Shown one piece after another: positions 26,501 through 35,600 of a stretch of DNA of 64,000 nt. The notes under the pieces were generated by a model. That model did not search any database. It was given only the letters and a program-made list of their open reading frames with translations, and was not told the origin of the DNA. The stretch is from JAVKLU01 sp031538895 (lineage in GTDB: Bacteria; Pseudomonadota; Gammaproteobacteria; Burkholderiales; Burkholderiaceae), in NCBI GenBank assembly GCA_031538895.1, contig JAVKLU010000032.1:1-64000 (forward strand), in the 5' to 3' direction. The position numbers were made by a program, and so were the translations under genes. Numbering within the stretch: position 1 is the stretch's first letter; the number at the start of each line of letters is the position of its first letter.

Positions 26501-27361
26501 TCATACGGTAGCACGAACGGCGAGCCCGGCAATGGTTATAAAGGGATGTCGTATCACACCTATAAAGGTTTTCAACGTACCGCGGCGGGAAGTCGTTTAC
26601 GCTACTCGAATAAAGCTGACTGCACCAGTGCCAGCGCGGCCTTGGTCAAACCGGCAAGCAATATGGGCAAAACCGCAGGGGCTAATCCCGTAACGGGAAA
26701 CGGTAGCCCAGGCTTGTTGATTCAAGGCGCGCTGATGACGGCGTCACGCAGCGCAGAGATTTCTGCACCGATACCTTTGGTCAGTACCGCGCAAGTGCGG
26801 GAGCTTGAAAACCTGTTGCCCTACTGGCAAAGTCGCGCATTACAGACGTCATCCAATACGTCATCAAATCCTGCGGTGGCGCTACGGGTAAGGCGTGATA
26901 ATGGTTCAGTGCGCTACTTCCCCATCACTCTAAAGGCGCTGGATCACGACCACAGCCTACATTTTTCGATGGTGATTCCGCCGCAAGGAACCATTAAAAA
27001 AATCGAGGTGATTGACGCCAGTCAAACGGTGTGGGCGCCACCTTATAAAACCGTGTTGGGTAAGTTGAGTCAATCACAAAGTGCGGCCAGCGCATTGAGT
27101 CCGGTCAATTTATTGCATCCTGATCCGAGGGTTTTCACTTGGGCATGGAAGGGTAATGTTTTGACGGTGCAGTTTGACAATGCGCGCTATCAAGCTTTGC
27201 GTGTTTTGTATGTGAGTCAATCTAAAACCACGCTGGTTGCGGACCTGGGCAATCGCGATGGGGTGGTGAATATTGATTTTTCAACGCAGGCGGCGCAGGG
27301 CACGGTCAAATTAGAACTCTCTGATGGTCTTAACAGCGAAAGCCGATCCTTCGAGCGTTAA
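23564..27361 (+). CDS. Large IPT/TIG-repeat lipoprotein with a metzincin protease domain
   Basis: A 1265-residue protein. Residues 1-40 carry a lipoprotein signal ending in LSAC (C40; Gly at +2 suggests the outer membrane). A Ser/Thr linker encoded by 9-bp repeats follows. From about 70 to 650 come roughly seven IPT/TIG-like immunoglobulin repeats, each with a GxxxTLxGxGF pattern. The C-terminal half contains HELGHNFGRKH (H912, H916, H922), an exact HExxHxxGxxH zinc site, and a Met-turn VMSYG at M979, so it belongs with the metzincins. The tail (about 1085-1265) is beta-rich. Inference: a surface-anchored or shed zinc protease acting on an external protein or matrix. ATG 23564 has a GGGGG site; ATG 23609 would give a more usual lipoprotein start. 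No partner gene is obvious; grpE follows. Confidence 0.85.
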   Translation: MRTAVSGFFRFLGFRMKAHMSAHMVRAFLVALTLLTLSACGPSTLPNSSSTSSTSSTSSSDAPSSQASLVVTTPASATEVVLGQSLTLRGSGFTEGMGVKLGNIDLALTVVSSTELKITIPAALSVNSYTLTLKRFNDGATQSYSIKVVSSVLAISGVSPALPLVGSTVILTGTGFTGALNLSINNRALSHTINSVTELAVNLPTDIAAGSYSLSVTRADGQTRIVPLTLVAPLVVAPLSRSFNIGEVLRILGSGFDRATTVTWGGTALAVTFISSTELTVVVPSNASNGVVTVIVTRDQDRRTQNLSVTVAVTLPTLILSSVSPSTPTAPGASISLTGAGFVGDMVATVGGVSAEVSVTSATQMNVVIPLSVGLGVQSLVIQRTNDKASKSIALTILGPLSLGAQASIPSLGGTLTLAGTGFSADTSVTMDGLAMVVSAWTSTQISFLVPSNWRNSAPLVTLTRASDSSTKSQSYWINVPLTLEAMSAPVYRGQQVSIKGTGFVAQGNGNLFLAGVAQAYVMHSSEELLWTPAANQTLGSNVALRFERNDGQSTSINVIVAAIPRASVSPSTASIGATLTFTGSNLTSIRSVKFGPAIVPMTPSSDTSFSLQLPSNAASGDIVFVDSAGTQFVCCQLQLVNSVIKIAQVQAVQTHLIDINAIDKSVLPQERVQISPHRDLLIRAKIIKQNTNALVTPKVQIQITNSTGSSLWFDMAGPAVLSNTVPADTQSGLLDDSFTYLVPKNLISSDGSFSLLIKAQSLDGSHVAQYFTQPAVMPKSYMYLHLLPITISAGPTPATPTIDLTRIQTALESYFPLEIETRIEPTLDAGTYAGLGANPTLTLLDKVVAAHESSGLYNECHFYMGVIGFPLSNVAYLDGRQSLVSNLWETGVSFATGISTNYLAVTSPIPHELGHNFGRKHSWEDTANPNQTDSRLGAYANVNWGIKKYNDDNGIIPSTSLNSYENHWFFPTNLFDVMSYGSTNGEPGNGYKGMSYHTYKGFQRTAAGSRLRYSNKADCTSASAALVKPASNMGKTAGANPVTGNGSPGLLIQGALMTASRSAEISAPIPLVSTAQVRELENLLPYWQSRALQTSSNTSSNPAVALRVRRDNGSVRYFPITLKALDHDHSLHFSMVIPPQGTIKKIEVIDASQTVWAPPYKTVLGKLSQSQSAASALSPVNLLHPDPRVFTWAWKGNVLTVQFDNARYQALRVLYVSQSKTTLVADLGNRDGVVNIDFSTQAAQGTVKLELSDGLNSESRSFER
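23708..23740. repeat. 9-bp coding repeat (Ser-Ser-Thr linker)
   Basis: TCATCGACC occurs three times in tandem plus a partial copy, encoding the SST linker just after the lipobox of the metzincin lipoprotein. Confidence 0.9.
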
Positions 27362-27443
27362 ATCCTTAGGTCACATTAACTGATTAAGTCAATCAGTGTG
27401 GCGAGACGCCTTGCAGAGGCGGTTAAATATTTTGCCCTGAACT

Positions 27444-27470
27444 CTTGAAATCATCGGGTTTGACCTTAAT
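27444..27470 (+). promoter_or_regulatory. Sigma-32-like heat-shock promoter of grpE
   Basis: CTTGAAA (27444-27450) matches the sigma-32 -35 element, and 13 bases later CCTTAAT resembles its CCCCATT-type -10 box. It lies 34 bases before the grpE ATG. The -10 match is partial. Confidence 0.5.
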
Positions 27471-27503
27471 TGCAGGCATCATATTTTTTTATGGAGTTGA
27501 TTC

Positions 27504-28088
27504 ATGACTGATGCAATGGGACCCGACGGCGTACAGGACCCCGCAGCGCCGCAATTCACAATGCCGCAATCCGTAGCGCCGCAATCCGTAGGTAATGGCG
27601 CAGACAATGACAGTGATGCCGCACCTTTAAGTTTGGAAGAACAGCTTGAAGCGGCGCTGACTTTGGCGCAAACCCATTACGACAGTTTTTTACGCGCCAA
27701 GGCCGAAGCCGACAATGTGCGTCGCCGCGCGCAGGACGATGTAAGTCGGGCGCATAAATTTGCGATTGAAAGTTTTGCTGAGGCGCTCTTGGCGGTGCAT
27801 GACAATTTATCGCGTGCTTTGGCGATTCAAAACACCAGTGTCGAAGCGATTCACGAAGGGGTTTCGATGACCTTGAAACAACTGGACGCGGCATTTGAGA
27901 AGTTTCGCGTGGTGCCTGAAAATCCTGAAAAAGGCGCTAAGCTCGATCCGCAAAAGCATCAGACCGTTTCCGCAGTCCCATCTGAATTGCCCGCAAATAG
28001 TGTGCTTGAGGTGATGCAAAAAGGTTATTTCATTGCGGACCGCTTATTGCGTCCGGCTTTGGTTGTGGTATCGCAAGGCAATCAGTGA
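27504..28088 (+). CDS. grpE: Nucleotide exchange factor GrpE
   Basis: A 194-residue cochaperone that releases ADP from DnaK. An acidic, variable N-terminal part contains a 15-bp, three-copy coding repeat (27546-27590) giving APQFT-MPQSV-APQSV. A long coiled coil (about 45-100) follows, then the beta-wing domain with VMQKGYFIADRLLRPALVVVS. It precedes dnaK, with 129 structured bases between them. Confidence 0.95.
   Translation: MTDAMGPDGVQDPAAPQFTMPQSVAPQSVGNGADNDSDAAPLSLEEQLEAALTLAQTHYDSFLRAKAEADNVRRRAQDDVSRAHKFAIESFAEALLAVHDNLSRALAIQNTSVEAIHEGVSMTLKQLDAAFEKFRVVPENPEKGAKLDPQKHQTVSAVPSELPANSVLEVMQKGYFIADRLLRPALVVVSQGNQ
27546..27590. repeat. 15-bp in-frame tandem repeat in grpE
   Basis: Three 15-base units share GCCGCAAT and end in CCGTA in two of them; they encode the five-residue repeat xPQSV in the disordered N-terminus of GrpE. 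Confidence 0.85.
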
Positions 28089-28096
28089 TTTTTGTC

Positions 28097-28190
28097 GCGC
28101 CTCTTGAAATTATTCAAAGGCGCGTTATATCTAGAACAACAGCAGGGATTGCTTACAAATAATCCCTGTACGAACACTTACGAACACTTA
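28097..28190 (+). other. Structured grpE-dnaK leader: two hairpins and a 10-bp repeat
   Basis: Hairpin 1 is 28097-28123: GCGCCT/AGGCGC continuing inward with TTGAA/TTCAA and one mismatch. It includes a second CTTGAAA (28103-28109), a possible sigma-32 -35 element. Hairpin 2 is 28143-28168: CAGGGATT/AATCCCTG with a 10-base loop. Then CGAACACTTA occurs twice in tandem (28171-28190), just before the dnaK ribosome site. No T-run follows either hairpin, so termination is not supported; a leader that tunes DnaK expression or mRNA stability is an inference. Confidence 0.6.
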
Positions 28191-28217
28191 TTCACTCAGT
28201 TATTAAAAGGATTCATC

Positions 28218-30152
28218 ATGGCAAAAATGATCGGTATTGATTTAGGTACAACCAACTCTTGCGTCGCCGTTATTGAGGGCGGCCAAGCCAAAGTCATCGA
28301 AAACACCGAAGGCGCACGCACTACGCCGTCGATCGTGGCGTATCAAGAAGATGGCGAAATTTTGGTCGGCGCGCCGGCTAAACGCCAGGCCGTCACCAAC
28401 CCACGCAATACTTTGTACGCGATTAAGCGTTTGATTGGTCGCCGTTTTGAAGAAAAAGAAGTACAAAAAGACATCGGCTTGATGCCTTTTGAAATTATGA
28501 AAGCCGATAACGGTGATGCTTGGGTGCGTGTGCGTAACGAAAAATTTGCGCCGCCACAAATTTCAGCCGAAGTGTTGCGCAAAATGAAAAAAACCGCCGA
28601 AGATTATTTGGGCGAAGAGGTCACCGAAGCGGTGATTACGGTGCCGGCGTATTTCAATGACACGCAGCGTCAAGCAACTAAAGATGCAGGCCGCATTGCG
28701 GGCCTAGATGTGAAGCGCATCATCAATGAGCCGACGGCGGCGGCCTTGGCTTTTGGGATGGATAAGCACAGCAAAGGCGATCGAAAAATTGCGGTGTATG
28801 ACTTGGGTGGCGGTACCTTTGATATTTCGGTGATTGAAATCGCTGATGTGGATGGCGAAAAACAATTTGAGGTGTTGGCGACTAATGGCGATACCTTTTT
28901 GGGCGGTGAAGACTTCGATCAGCGCATTATTGATTTTATTTTGGACGAGTTCAAAAAAATCAACGGCGTCGATTTGTCTAAAGATCCAATTGCGCTGCAA
29001 CGGATTAAAGCCTCGGCAGAACGCGCCAAAATTGAATTGTCCTCATCGCAACAAACTGAATTGAACGAGCCTTACATTGCGATGAACAATGGGGCGCCGC
29101 TTCATTTGAATTTGAAATTGACGCGTGCGAAATTGGAATCTTTGGTTGATGAATTGATTTCACGCACCATCGAACCCTGTCGTATGGCGATTAAAGACGC
29201 CGGAGTGAGCGTGTCTGATATTCAAGACGTGATTCTGGTCGGCGGTATGACGCGGATGCCAAAAGTTCAGGAAAAGGTTAAAGAATTTTTTGGTCAAGAT
29301 CCGCGTAAAGATGTGAATCCTGATGAAGCGGTGGCAGTTGGTGCCGCAATTCAAGGCGCGGTCTTGTCGGGCGATCGTAAAGACGTCTTGTTGCTGGACG
29401 TGACGCCATTGTCTTTAGGAATTGAAACTTTGGGCGGCGTAATGACCAAAATGATCAATAAAAATACGACGATTCCGACCAAATACTCACAGGTGTTTTC
29501 AACGGCTGACGACAATCAACCTGCGGTGACGATTAAAGTTGCGCAAGGAGAGCGTGAGTTGGTGGCGGCGAATAAATTGTTGGGCGAATTTAATTTGGAA
29601 GGCATCCCTTCTGCACCGCGCGGCACGCCGCAAATTGAGGTGACTTTTGATATTGACGCCAATGGTATTTTGCACGTTGGGGCGAAGGACAAAGCCAGTG
29701 GCAAAGAAAACAAAATCACGATTAAAGCGAACTCTGGTTTGTCTGAAGACGAAATCGCACGCATGGTGAAAGACGCCGAAGAGAACGCGGAAGAAGACAA
29801 AAAATTGCGCGCCTTGATCGAAGCGCGCAATGGTGCCGAAGCCTTAATTCACGCGACAGAAAAATCTTTGACGGAATTCAAAGACAAAATTGAAGAGGCG
29901 GATAAAACCAAAATTCAGGCGGCGATTGTCGAATTGCAAAGCGCGGCTAAAGGCGGTGATATTGTCGAGATCGAAGCCAAAACGGCAGAATTGACGACGG
30001 CCGCGCAAAAAATCAGCGAGATCATGATGCAACAAATGTCGGCGGGTGCTGAAGCGGGTGGCGGCGGCGCTTCAGCTGGCGGTAATGCGGGTGCATCGAA
30101 AAAAGCGGATGATAATGTAGTCGATGCCGAGTTCAAAGAAGTGAAGGAATAA
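28218..30152 (+). CDS. dnaK: Chaperone DnaK (Hsp70)
   Basis: 644 residues from the ATG at 28218, preceded by AAAAGG; the open frame further upstream is leader. Start MAKMIGIDLGTTNSCVAV, ATPase signatures VYDLGGGTFDISVIE and VILVGGMTRMP, linker DVLLLDVTPLSLG, then the substrate-binding domain and an acidic, Gly-rich lid tail. It folds and disaggregates proteins with GrpE and DnaJ, both encoded alongside. Confidence 0.98.
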   Translation: MAKMIGIDLGTTNSCVAVIEGGQAKVIENTEGARTTPSIVAYQEDGEILVGAPAKRQAVTNPRNTLYAIKRLIGRRFEEKEVQKDIGLMPFEIMKADNGDAWVRVRNEKFAPPQISAEVLRKMKKTAEDYLGEEVTEAVITVPAYFNDTQRQATKDAGRIAGLDVKRIINEPTAAALAFGMDKHSKGDRKIAVYDLGGGTFDISVIEIADVDGEKQFEVLATNGDTFLGGEDFDQRIIDFILDEFKKINGVDLSKDPIALQRIKASAERAKIELSSSQQTELNEPYIAMNNGAPLHLNLKLTRAKLESLVDELISRTIEPCRMAIKDAGVSVSDIQDVILVGGMTRMPKVQEKVKEFFGQDPRKDVNPDEAVAVGAAIQGAVLSGDRKDVLLLDVTPLSLGIETLGGVMTKMINKNTTIPTKYSQVFSTADDNQPAVTIKVAQGERELVAANKLLGEFNLEGIPSAPRGTPQIEVTFDIDANGILHVGAKDKASGKENKITIKANSGLSEDEIARMVKDAEENAEEDKKLRALIEARNGAEALIHATEKSLTEFKDKIEEADKTKIQAAIVELQSAAKGGDIVEIEAKTAELTTAAQKISEIMMQQMSAGAEAGGGGASAGGNAGASKKADDNVVDAEFKEVKE

Positions 30153-30184
30153 TTTTTTGGTGGGTGTGAAGCGCAGGTAAAAAT

Positions 30185-30205
30185 GGGAGTGCAGCTTGCA
30201 CTCCC
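30185..30205 (+). terminator. Hairpin terminator between dnaK and dnaJ
   Basis: A perfect 9-bp stem GGGAGTGCA/TGCACTCCC with a 3-base loop is followed by the T-rich TTATTCATTT. This probably reduces, rather than abolishes, read-through into dnaJ. Confidence 0.65.
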
Positions 30206-30265
30206 TTATTCATTTAAACAGTTGCAGTTTGTCGTCGCTTAAAGACGAATTCACCAATTACAGTT

Positions 30266-31381
30266 ATGGCAAAAAAAGACCTTTACGAAATCTTAGGAGT
30301 CGCGCGTGGTGCCAGTGATGAGGATTTGAAAAAAGCATATCGGAAGATGGCGATGAAGCATCATCCCGATCGCAATCCTGACGATAAAACTGCAGAGGCA
30401 AAGTTTAAAGAAGCTAAAGAGGCCTATGAAATTTTGTCCGATCCGCAAAAACGCCAAGTGTTTGACCAGTATGGTTATGAGGGCGTGACGGGGATGGGCA
30501 ATGGCGGCGGTGGCGGGGCTGGTGGCAATCCTTTTGGCGACGCCTTTGGCGATATTTTTAGCGATTTTTTTGGCGGGCGTGCTGACCCTTCAAGCGCCAA
30601 TCGTGGCAATGACTTGCGCTATCAGCATGAGATTTCTTTAGAAGATGCGGTCAAGGGTAGCGAGATTTCAATTCGTATTCCGAGTTGGGATAACTGCACT
30701 AGCTGTAAAGGCAGTGGCGCTAAACCCGGCACCAGTCCGACGACCTGTAAAACCTGTGGTGGTCATGGACAAGTTCGGATGCAACAAGGGTTTTTCAGTG
30801 TGCAACAAACTTGTCCGCATTGCCGAGGCGCGGGTAAAAAAATCGACAATCCTTGCACCAGTTGTCACGGTGTGGGGCGAATCAAAAAACACAAAAACTT
30901 GCAAGTGGCGATTCCCGCAGGAATTGATCACGGCATGCGTGTGCGTTCTTCCGGCAACGGCGAACCCGGCGCTAATGGTGGTCCATCGGGTGATTTGTAT
31001 ATTGAGGTGTTAGTCAAGCCGCATTCGGTGTTTGAACGTGAAGGTGATAACTTGCATTGCAAAGTCCCGATCTCTTTTGCGCAAGCCGCTTTGGGTGGGG
31101 ATATTGATGTGCCGACTTTAAATGGTAAAGGCGTGTTTACTTTGCAAGCGGGGGCGCAAAGCGGCGCGGTGTTCCGTCTGCGAGGTAAAGGGATTAAAGG
31201 CGTGCGTTCGGTGAATGCGGGGGATTTGTTTTGCCATGTGATTCTTGAAACACCGGTTGATTTATCCGATACGCAAAAAGACTTATTGCGCCAGTTAGAG
31301 GTATCGCTCACGGCAGGTAAAGGCAAGCACAGTCCGCAGTCGCAATCTTGGATGGATAAAGTCAAAAGCTTTTTTTCATAA
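30266..31381 (+). CDS. dnaJ: Chaperone DnaJ (Hsp40)
   Basis: A 371-residue class A J-protein. J domain 1-70 with HPD at 33-35, Gly/Phe-rich linker (about 75-115) and four CxxCxGxG zinc repeats (about 148-215: CTSCKGSG, CKTCGGHG, CPHCRGAG, CTSCHGVG). Two C-terminal substrate domains follow. It stimulates DnaK ATPase. It converges on the minus-strand deacetylase-like gene with a 55-base gap. Confidence 0.97.
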   Translation: MAKKDLYEILGVARGASDEDLKKAYRKMAMKHHPDRNPDDKTAEAKFKEAKEAYEILSDPQKRQVFDQYGYEGVTGMGNGGGGGAGGNPFGDAFGDIFSDFFGGRADPSSANRGNDLRYQHEISLEDAVKGSEISIRIPSWDNCTSCKGSGAKPGTSPTTCKTCGGHGQVRMQQGFFSVQQTCPHCRGAGKKIDNPCTSCHGVGRIKKHKNLQVAIPAGIDHGMRVRSSGNGEPGANGGPSGDLYIEVLVKPHSVFEREGDNLHCKVPISFAQAALGGDIDVPTLNGKGVFTLQAGAQSGAVFRLRGKGIKGVRSVNAGDLFCHVILETPVDLSDTQKDLLRQLEVSLTAGKGKHSPQSQSWMDKVKSFFS

Positions 31382-31436
31382 TCACCGCACCCGTGTTGCT
31401 CTTTTCTTTGGTGATGAGCGAGCAATCAATCTCGCA

Positions 31437-32387
31437 TCAATCGCAACCGATGAGGACTTTCAGATGCGCGGCGACGCTGCGCGCCAGAGGGCTTAAGACA
31501 TAACCGCCTTCTAAACAGGAGACCACTCGACCTTTGCAATATTGGTGTGCGATGCCCATTATTTGTTGCGTGACCCAAGAATAATCGCTTTCGGTAAATT
31601 GCAAATTTCCTAAATCGTCTTCGCGGTGCGCGTCAAATCCGGCCGAGATATAAATCATTTCGGGTTTAAATTGATGCAGTGCAGGCAACCAATGCCGCAA
31701 TACGCTTTCGCGTAAGACCTCGCCACCAGTGCGTGCGTCTAATCCAATATTGATCATATTTTTGCCGCGCGCAGTTTCACCCGAAAAGGGGTACAAGTTT
31801 TTTTCAAAAATCGAGCACATCAATACCCGTGGATCGTCGCAAAAAATATCTTCGCTGCCATTGCCGTGATGTACGTCAAAGTCAATCAGGGCAACGCGCG
31901 GGATCTGGTGATGCTCCAGCGCATGCATGACGCCCACTGCAACGTTGTTGAAAAAGCAAAATCCCATTCCGGCGTTTCGTTCGGCGTGATGTCCAGGTGG
32001 GCGAACGCAGCAAAATGCAGTGGCGGCCGCGCCCGTGATCACCAAATCAGTTGCTTGTACTGCCGCTCCGGCGGCGCGCAACGCTGCTGGAACCGTGTAG
32101 GGATTCATATAAGTATCGGTGTCCAGCGCGTGATAACCCTCGGTCGGCGCGGCGCTCATCAATTGATTGATATATAAGCTTGTGTGTGCACGCTCTAGTT
32201 GCGCCATGGTGGCTAAGGGTGCATCGTAGGGCATGATGTAATCGAGCAGGCGATTGACCAGCAAGTGATCTTGAATCGCACTTAATCGTTGCGGACATTC
32301 GGGGTGATGCTTGCCCATTTCGTGGCGCGCACAATCGGAATGGGTGATAAAGGCGTTCAGCGCAGGGGGATTTGGTATTGAGGACAC
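31437..32387 (-). CDS. Histone deacetylase-family hydrolase
   Basis: A 316-residue zinc hydrolase of the arginase/deacetylase fold. It shows RPPGHHAERN (H133, H134), GFCFFNN, the metal ligands in DFDVHHGNG (D171, H173) and the third metal site in SAGFDAHREDD. Bacterial members act on acetylated polyamines or other N-acyl amides; the substrate here cannot be told from sequence. No polyamine genes are adjacent, though potGHI occurs elsewhere in the window. A GAGT tetranucleotide run lies just upstream of its start. Confidence 0.9.
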   Translation of the reverse strand: MSSIPNPPALNAFITHSDCARHEMGKHHPECPQRLSAIQDHLLVNRLLDYIMPYDAPLATMAQLERAHTSLYINQLMSAAPTEGYHALDTDTYMNPYTVPAALRAAGAAVQATDLVITGAAATAFCCVRPPGHHAERNAGMGFCFFNNVAVGVMHALEHHQIPRVALIDFDVHHGNGSEDIFCDDPRVLMCSIFEKNLYPFSGETARGKNMINIGLDARTGGEVLRESVLRHWLPALHQFKPEMIYISAGFDAHREDDLGNLQFTESDYSWVTQQIMGIAHQYCKGRVVSCLEGGYVLSPLARSVAAHLKVLIGCD

Positions 32388-32605
32388 AGGTAAAGTGGAT
32401 GAATGAGTGAGTGAGTGAGTGAATAATGATTTGAATGGGAGTCGCTATAAATAAATTCCGCGCTGCACAAAATCGGCCACTAGGACGCCGTTTTACCCCG
32501 TGATGATTTAAGGGTATTTTGAATACTGCGGTTTTAGTATCGTATTCTCACAGCCTTTAAGTAATCTGACAAACTGTTTCCTTGTTTAAAACTTGTTTAA
32601 AACCT
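32388..32605. other. Divergent intergenic region with short repeats
   Basis: It holds a GTGA/GAGT run near 32402-32421 beside the minus-strand gene start and an exact 11-bp duplication CTTGTTTAAAA at 32581-32602 ending three bases before the next ATG. No RNA gene is apparent. Confidence 0.65.
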
Positions 32606-35600
32606 ATGGACACACCCAATATTGACCATAAACAGGGCGCAACCCGTCTGCGCGAAATTCCATATAACTACACGTCTTTATCTGACCGCGAAATTGTGAT
32701 GCGTTTGTTAGGTAATGAAGGTTGGAAATTATTAGACAGTTTGCGCACCGAGCGCAAAACTGGCCGCTCCGCGCGGATGTTATATGAAGTCTTGGGCGAT
32801 ATGTGGGTAGTCAAACGCAATCCGTATTTGCAAGACGATTTATTGGATAACCCCAAACGCTTAAAGGCCCTGATTGATGCGCTGCACCACCGCTTGGAAC
32901 AAATTTTGGCGTGGAGTCAAATCGCCAAAAATATTGATCCCGATGAGCATATTCGCGATTTAACGCATTTAGAGCGCAAAGAAAAAGTTACTCAGTTATT
33001 GAAATTGACGGCCAAAAATATCAGCGATTTTGCTGCCGATTTTGTGATGACGAGAAAATTGCGCCAGGACGTGACGCGCCGTTTGGGGCGTCACACCGCT
33101 TTGGACAATATTAAGTTTGATGCGCTCTCACGCGTGTCGCACGTAACGGATGCGACCGATTGGCGCGTGGAATACCCCTTTGTGGTGCTGACCCCAGATA
33201 GCGAGGAAGAACTCCCCTACTTGGTTAAATCGTGTATTGAACTGGGTTTGACCATTATTCCACGCGGCGGTGGAACGGGTTACACGGGGGGCGCGATTCC
33301 TTTGACCACGAAAAGCGCCGTCATCAATACCGAAAAATTAGAAACGATGGGCGCGGTTGAGTTGTTGAACATCCCTACGAGTACGGGTGTGCGCAGCGTC
33401 GCGGTGATTGCGACGCAAGCCGGTGTCGTCACCAAACGCGTCAGTGTAGCGGCTGAACACGCAGGCTATGTGTTTGCGGTGGATCCGACCAGTGCCGATG
33501 CGTCGTGCGTTGGTGGCAATATTGCGATGAATGCGGGCGGCAAAAAAGCGGTGTTGTGGGGCACGGCGATCGACAATTTATTAAGTTGGAAAATGGTTGA
33601 CGTCAATGGTGATTGGTTAGAAGTCGAGCGCCTGGATCACAATTGCGACAAAATTCATTGTGCATCCGAAGCGCGATTTTCAGTACGTTACACCCATCCT
33701 GGCGAATCGACACCGTTTAAAACCGATGAGCTGACGCTGCCTGGTGCGATGTTCCGCAAAGTCGGTTTGGGCAAAGACGTCACTGACAAATTCTTAGGGG
33801 GTTTGCCTGGCGTACAAAAAGAAGGTTGCGATGGCTTGATTACCAGTGCGCGCTGGATTTTGCACAAAATGCCCCGCGCTATTCGCACGGTGTGTTTAGA
33901 GTTCTACGGTCCGGCGCGTTTGGCGATTCCGTCGATTGTTGAGATCAAAAAATTATTAGACGCACGCCCTGGCGGTGCGATCTTGGCGGGGTTGGAACAT
34001 TTAGATGAACGCTATTTGCGTGCGGTGGGTTACAGTGCCAAATCCAAAAAAAATGGCTTTCCCAAGATGGTTTTGATCGGCGATGTGGTCGGTGAAGATG
34101 AGGATGCGGTCGCGCGTGCCAGTGCTGAAGTGGTTCGTATCGCCAATAGCCGCAGTGGCGAAGGCTTTATCGCCATTACCGCAGAAGCGCGCAAATTATT
34201 TTGGGCCGATCGAGGTCGCACTGCGGCGATTGCGCGCCATACCAACGCCTTCAAAATTAACGAAGACGTCGTGATTCCACTGCCGCGTATGGGCGAATAC
34301 ACCGAAGCAATTGAGCGTATCAATATCGAGTTATCGCTCGAAAATAAATTGGCCTTGCTAGATCAGTTGCTGGAATTTTTTGCGCAACCTTTGATGGATT
34401 TGGCCCCTGACGAAGATCATCTCGAGGACCCTGCGGACACGGCTGCGCGGGTCGTGCAAGCGCGACAATTATTGGCGCAAGTCAAAACACGCTGGCAGGC
34501 TTGCGCCACGCAGTTAGATGCACCCTATGCGATTTTGCGCGAGGTTTTAAACGAATCACAAAGTAAGGCCTGCTTTGATACTGCGCACGCTTTCAGCGGC
34601 GGAACGGTGTTAGAAGTGATTCGCGAACGTGTCTTGCGATTGTCGTGGAAACGTGAAATTCGAGCACCTTTGCAACAGATTTTTAGTGGTTTGCGTTATG
34701 CGCCAGTCGTGCAAAAATGTATCGAGATTCACCATTCAGTTTTGACCGGTCGGCTGTTTGTCGGATTACATATGCACGCGGGTGATGGCAATGTGCATAC
34801 CAATATCCCAGTCAATTCGGATAACTATGCGATGCTGGCGCGGGCGCATGTCACGGTGGCCAAAATCATGCAAATCGCGCGCGATTTAGATGGTGTGATT
34901 TCGGGTGAACATGGAATCGGAATTACCAAATTGGAGTTTTTAACCGATGCTGAAATCGCGCCATTTCGCGAATACAAAACACGCATCGATCCCAATGGCC
35001 ATTTTAATAAAGGCAAGTTAATGGGCGGCGCTGATTTGCGCGCGGCTTACACGCCATCGTTTGGCTTGATGGGGCATGAATCCTTAATCATGCAACAGTC
35101 CGACATCGATAGCATTGCCCGTTCGATCAAGGATTGTCTGCGTTGCGGCAAGTGCAAACCGGTGTGCGCCACTCACGTTCCGCGCGCAAACTTGCTGTAT
35201 TCACCGCGCAACAAGATTTTGGCGACTTCTTTGTTGATTGAAGCCTTTTTGTATGAGGAGCAAACGCGGCGCGGCATTTCGCTCAAACATTGGGATGAAT
35301 TTTCTGACGTCGCCGACCATTGCACGCTGTGTCACAAATGCGCCAAGCCTTGCCCTGTCGATATTGATTTTGGCGATGTGTCGATGAATATGCGCAATCT
35401 TTTGCGCAAAATGGGCAAGAAAAAAATTAACATTGGTACGACGGCTGCGATGTGGTTTTTAAATGCACGCGATCCGGCGGCAATTAATTTTTTACGTACG
35501 GCAATGATTCGCGTCGGTTATCAGACACAACGCTGGGCCAATGCCTTTTTAAAGCCGTTGGCAAAATTGCAAACGCGTCGTCCGGCCGCGACAATCGGGA

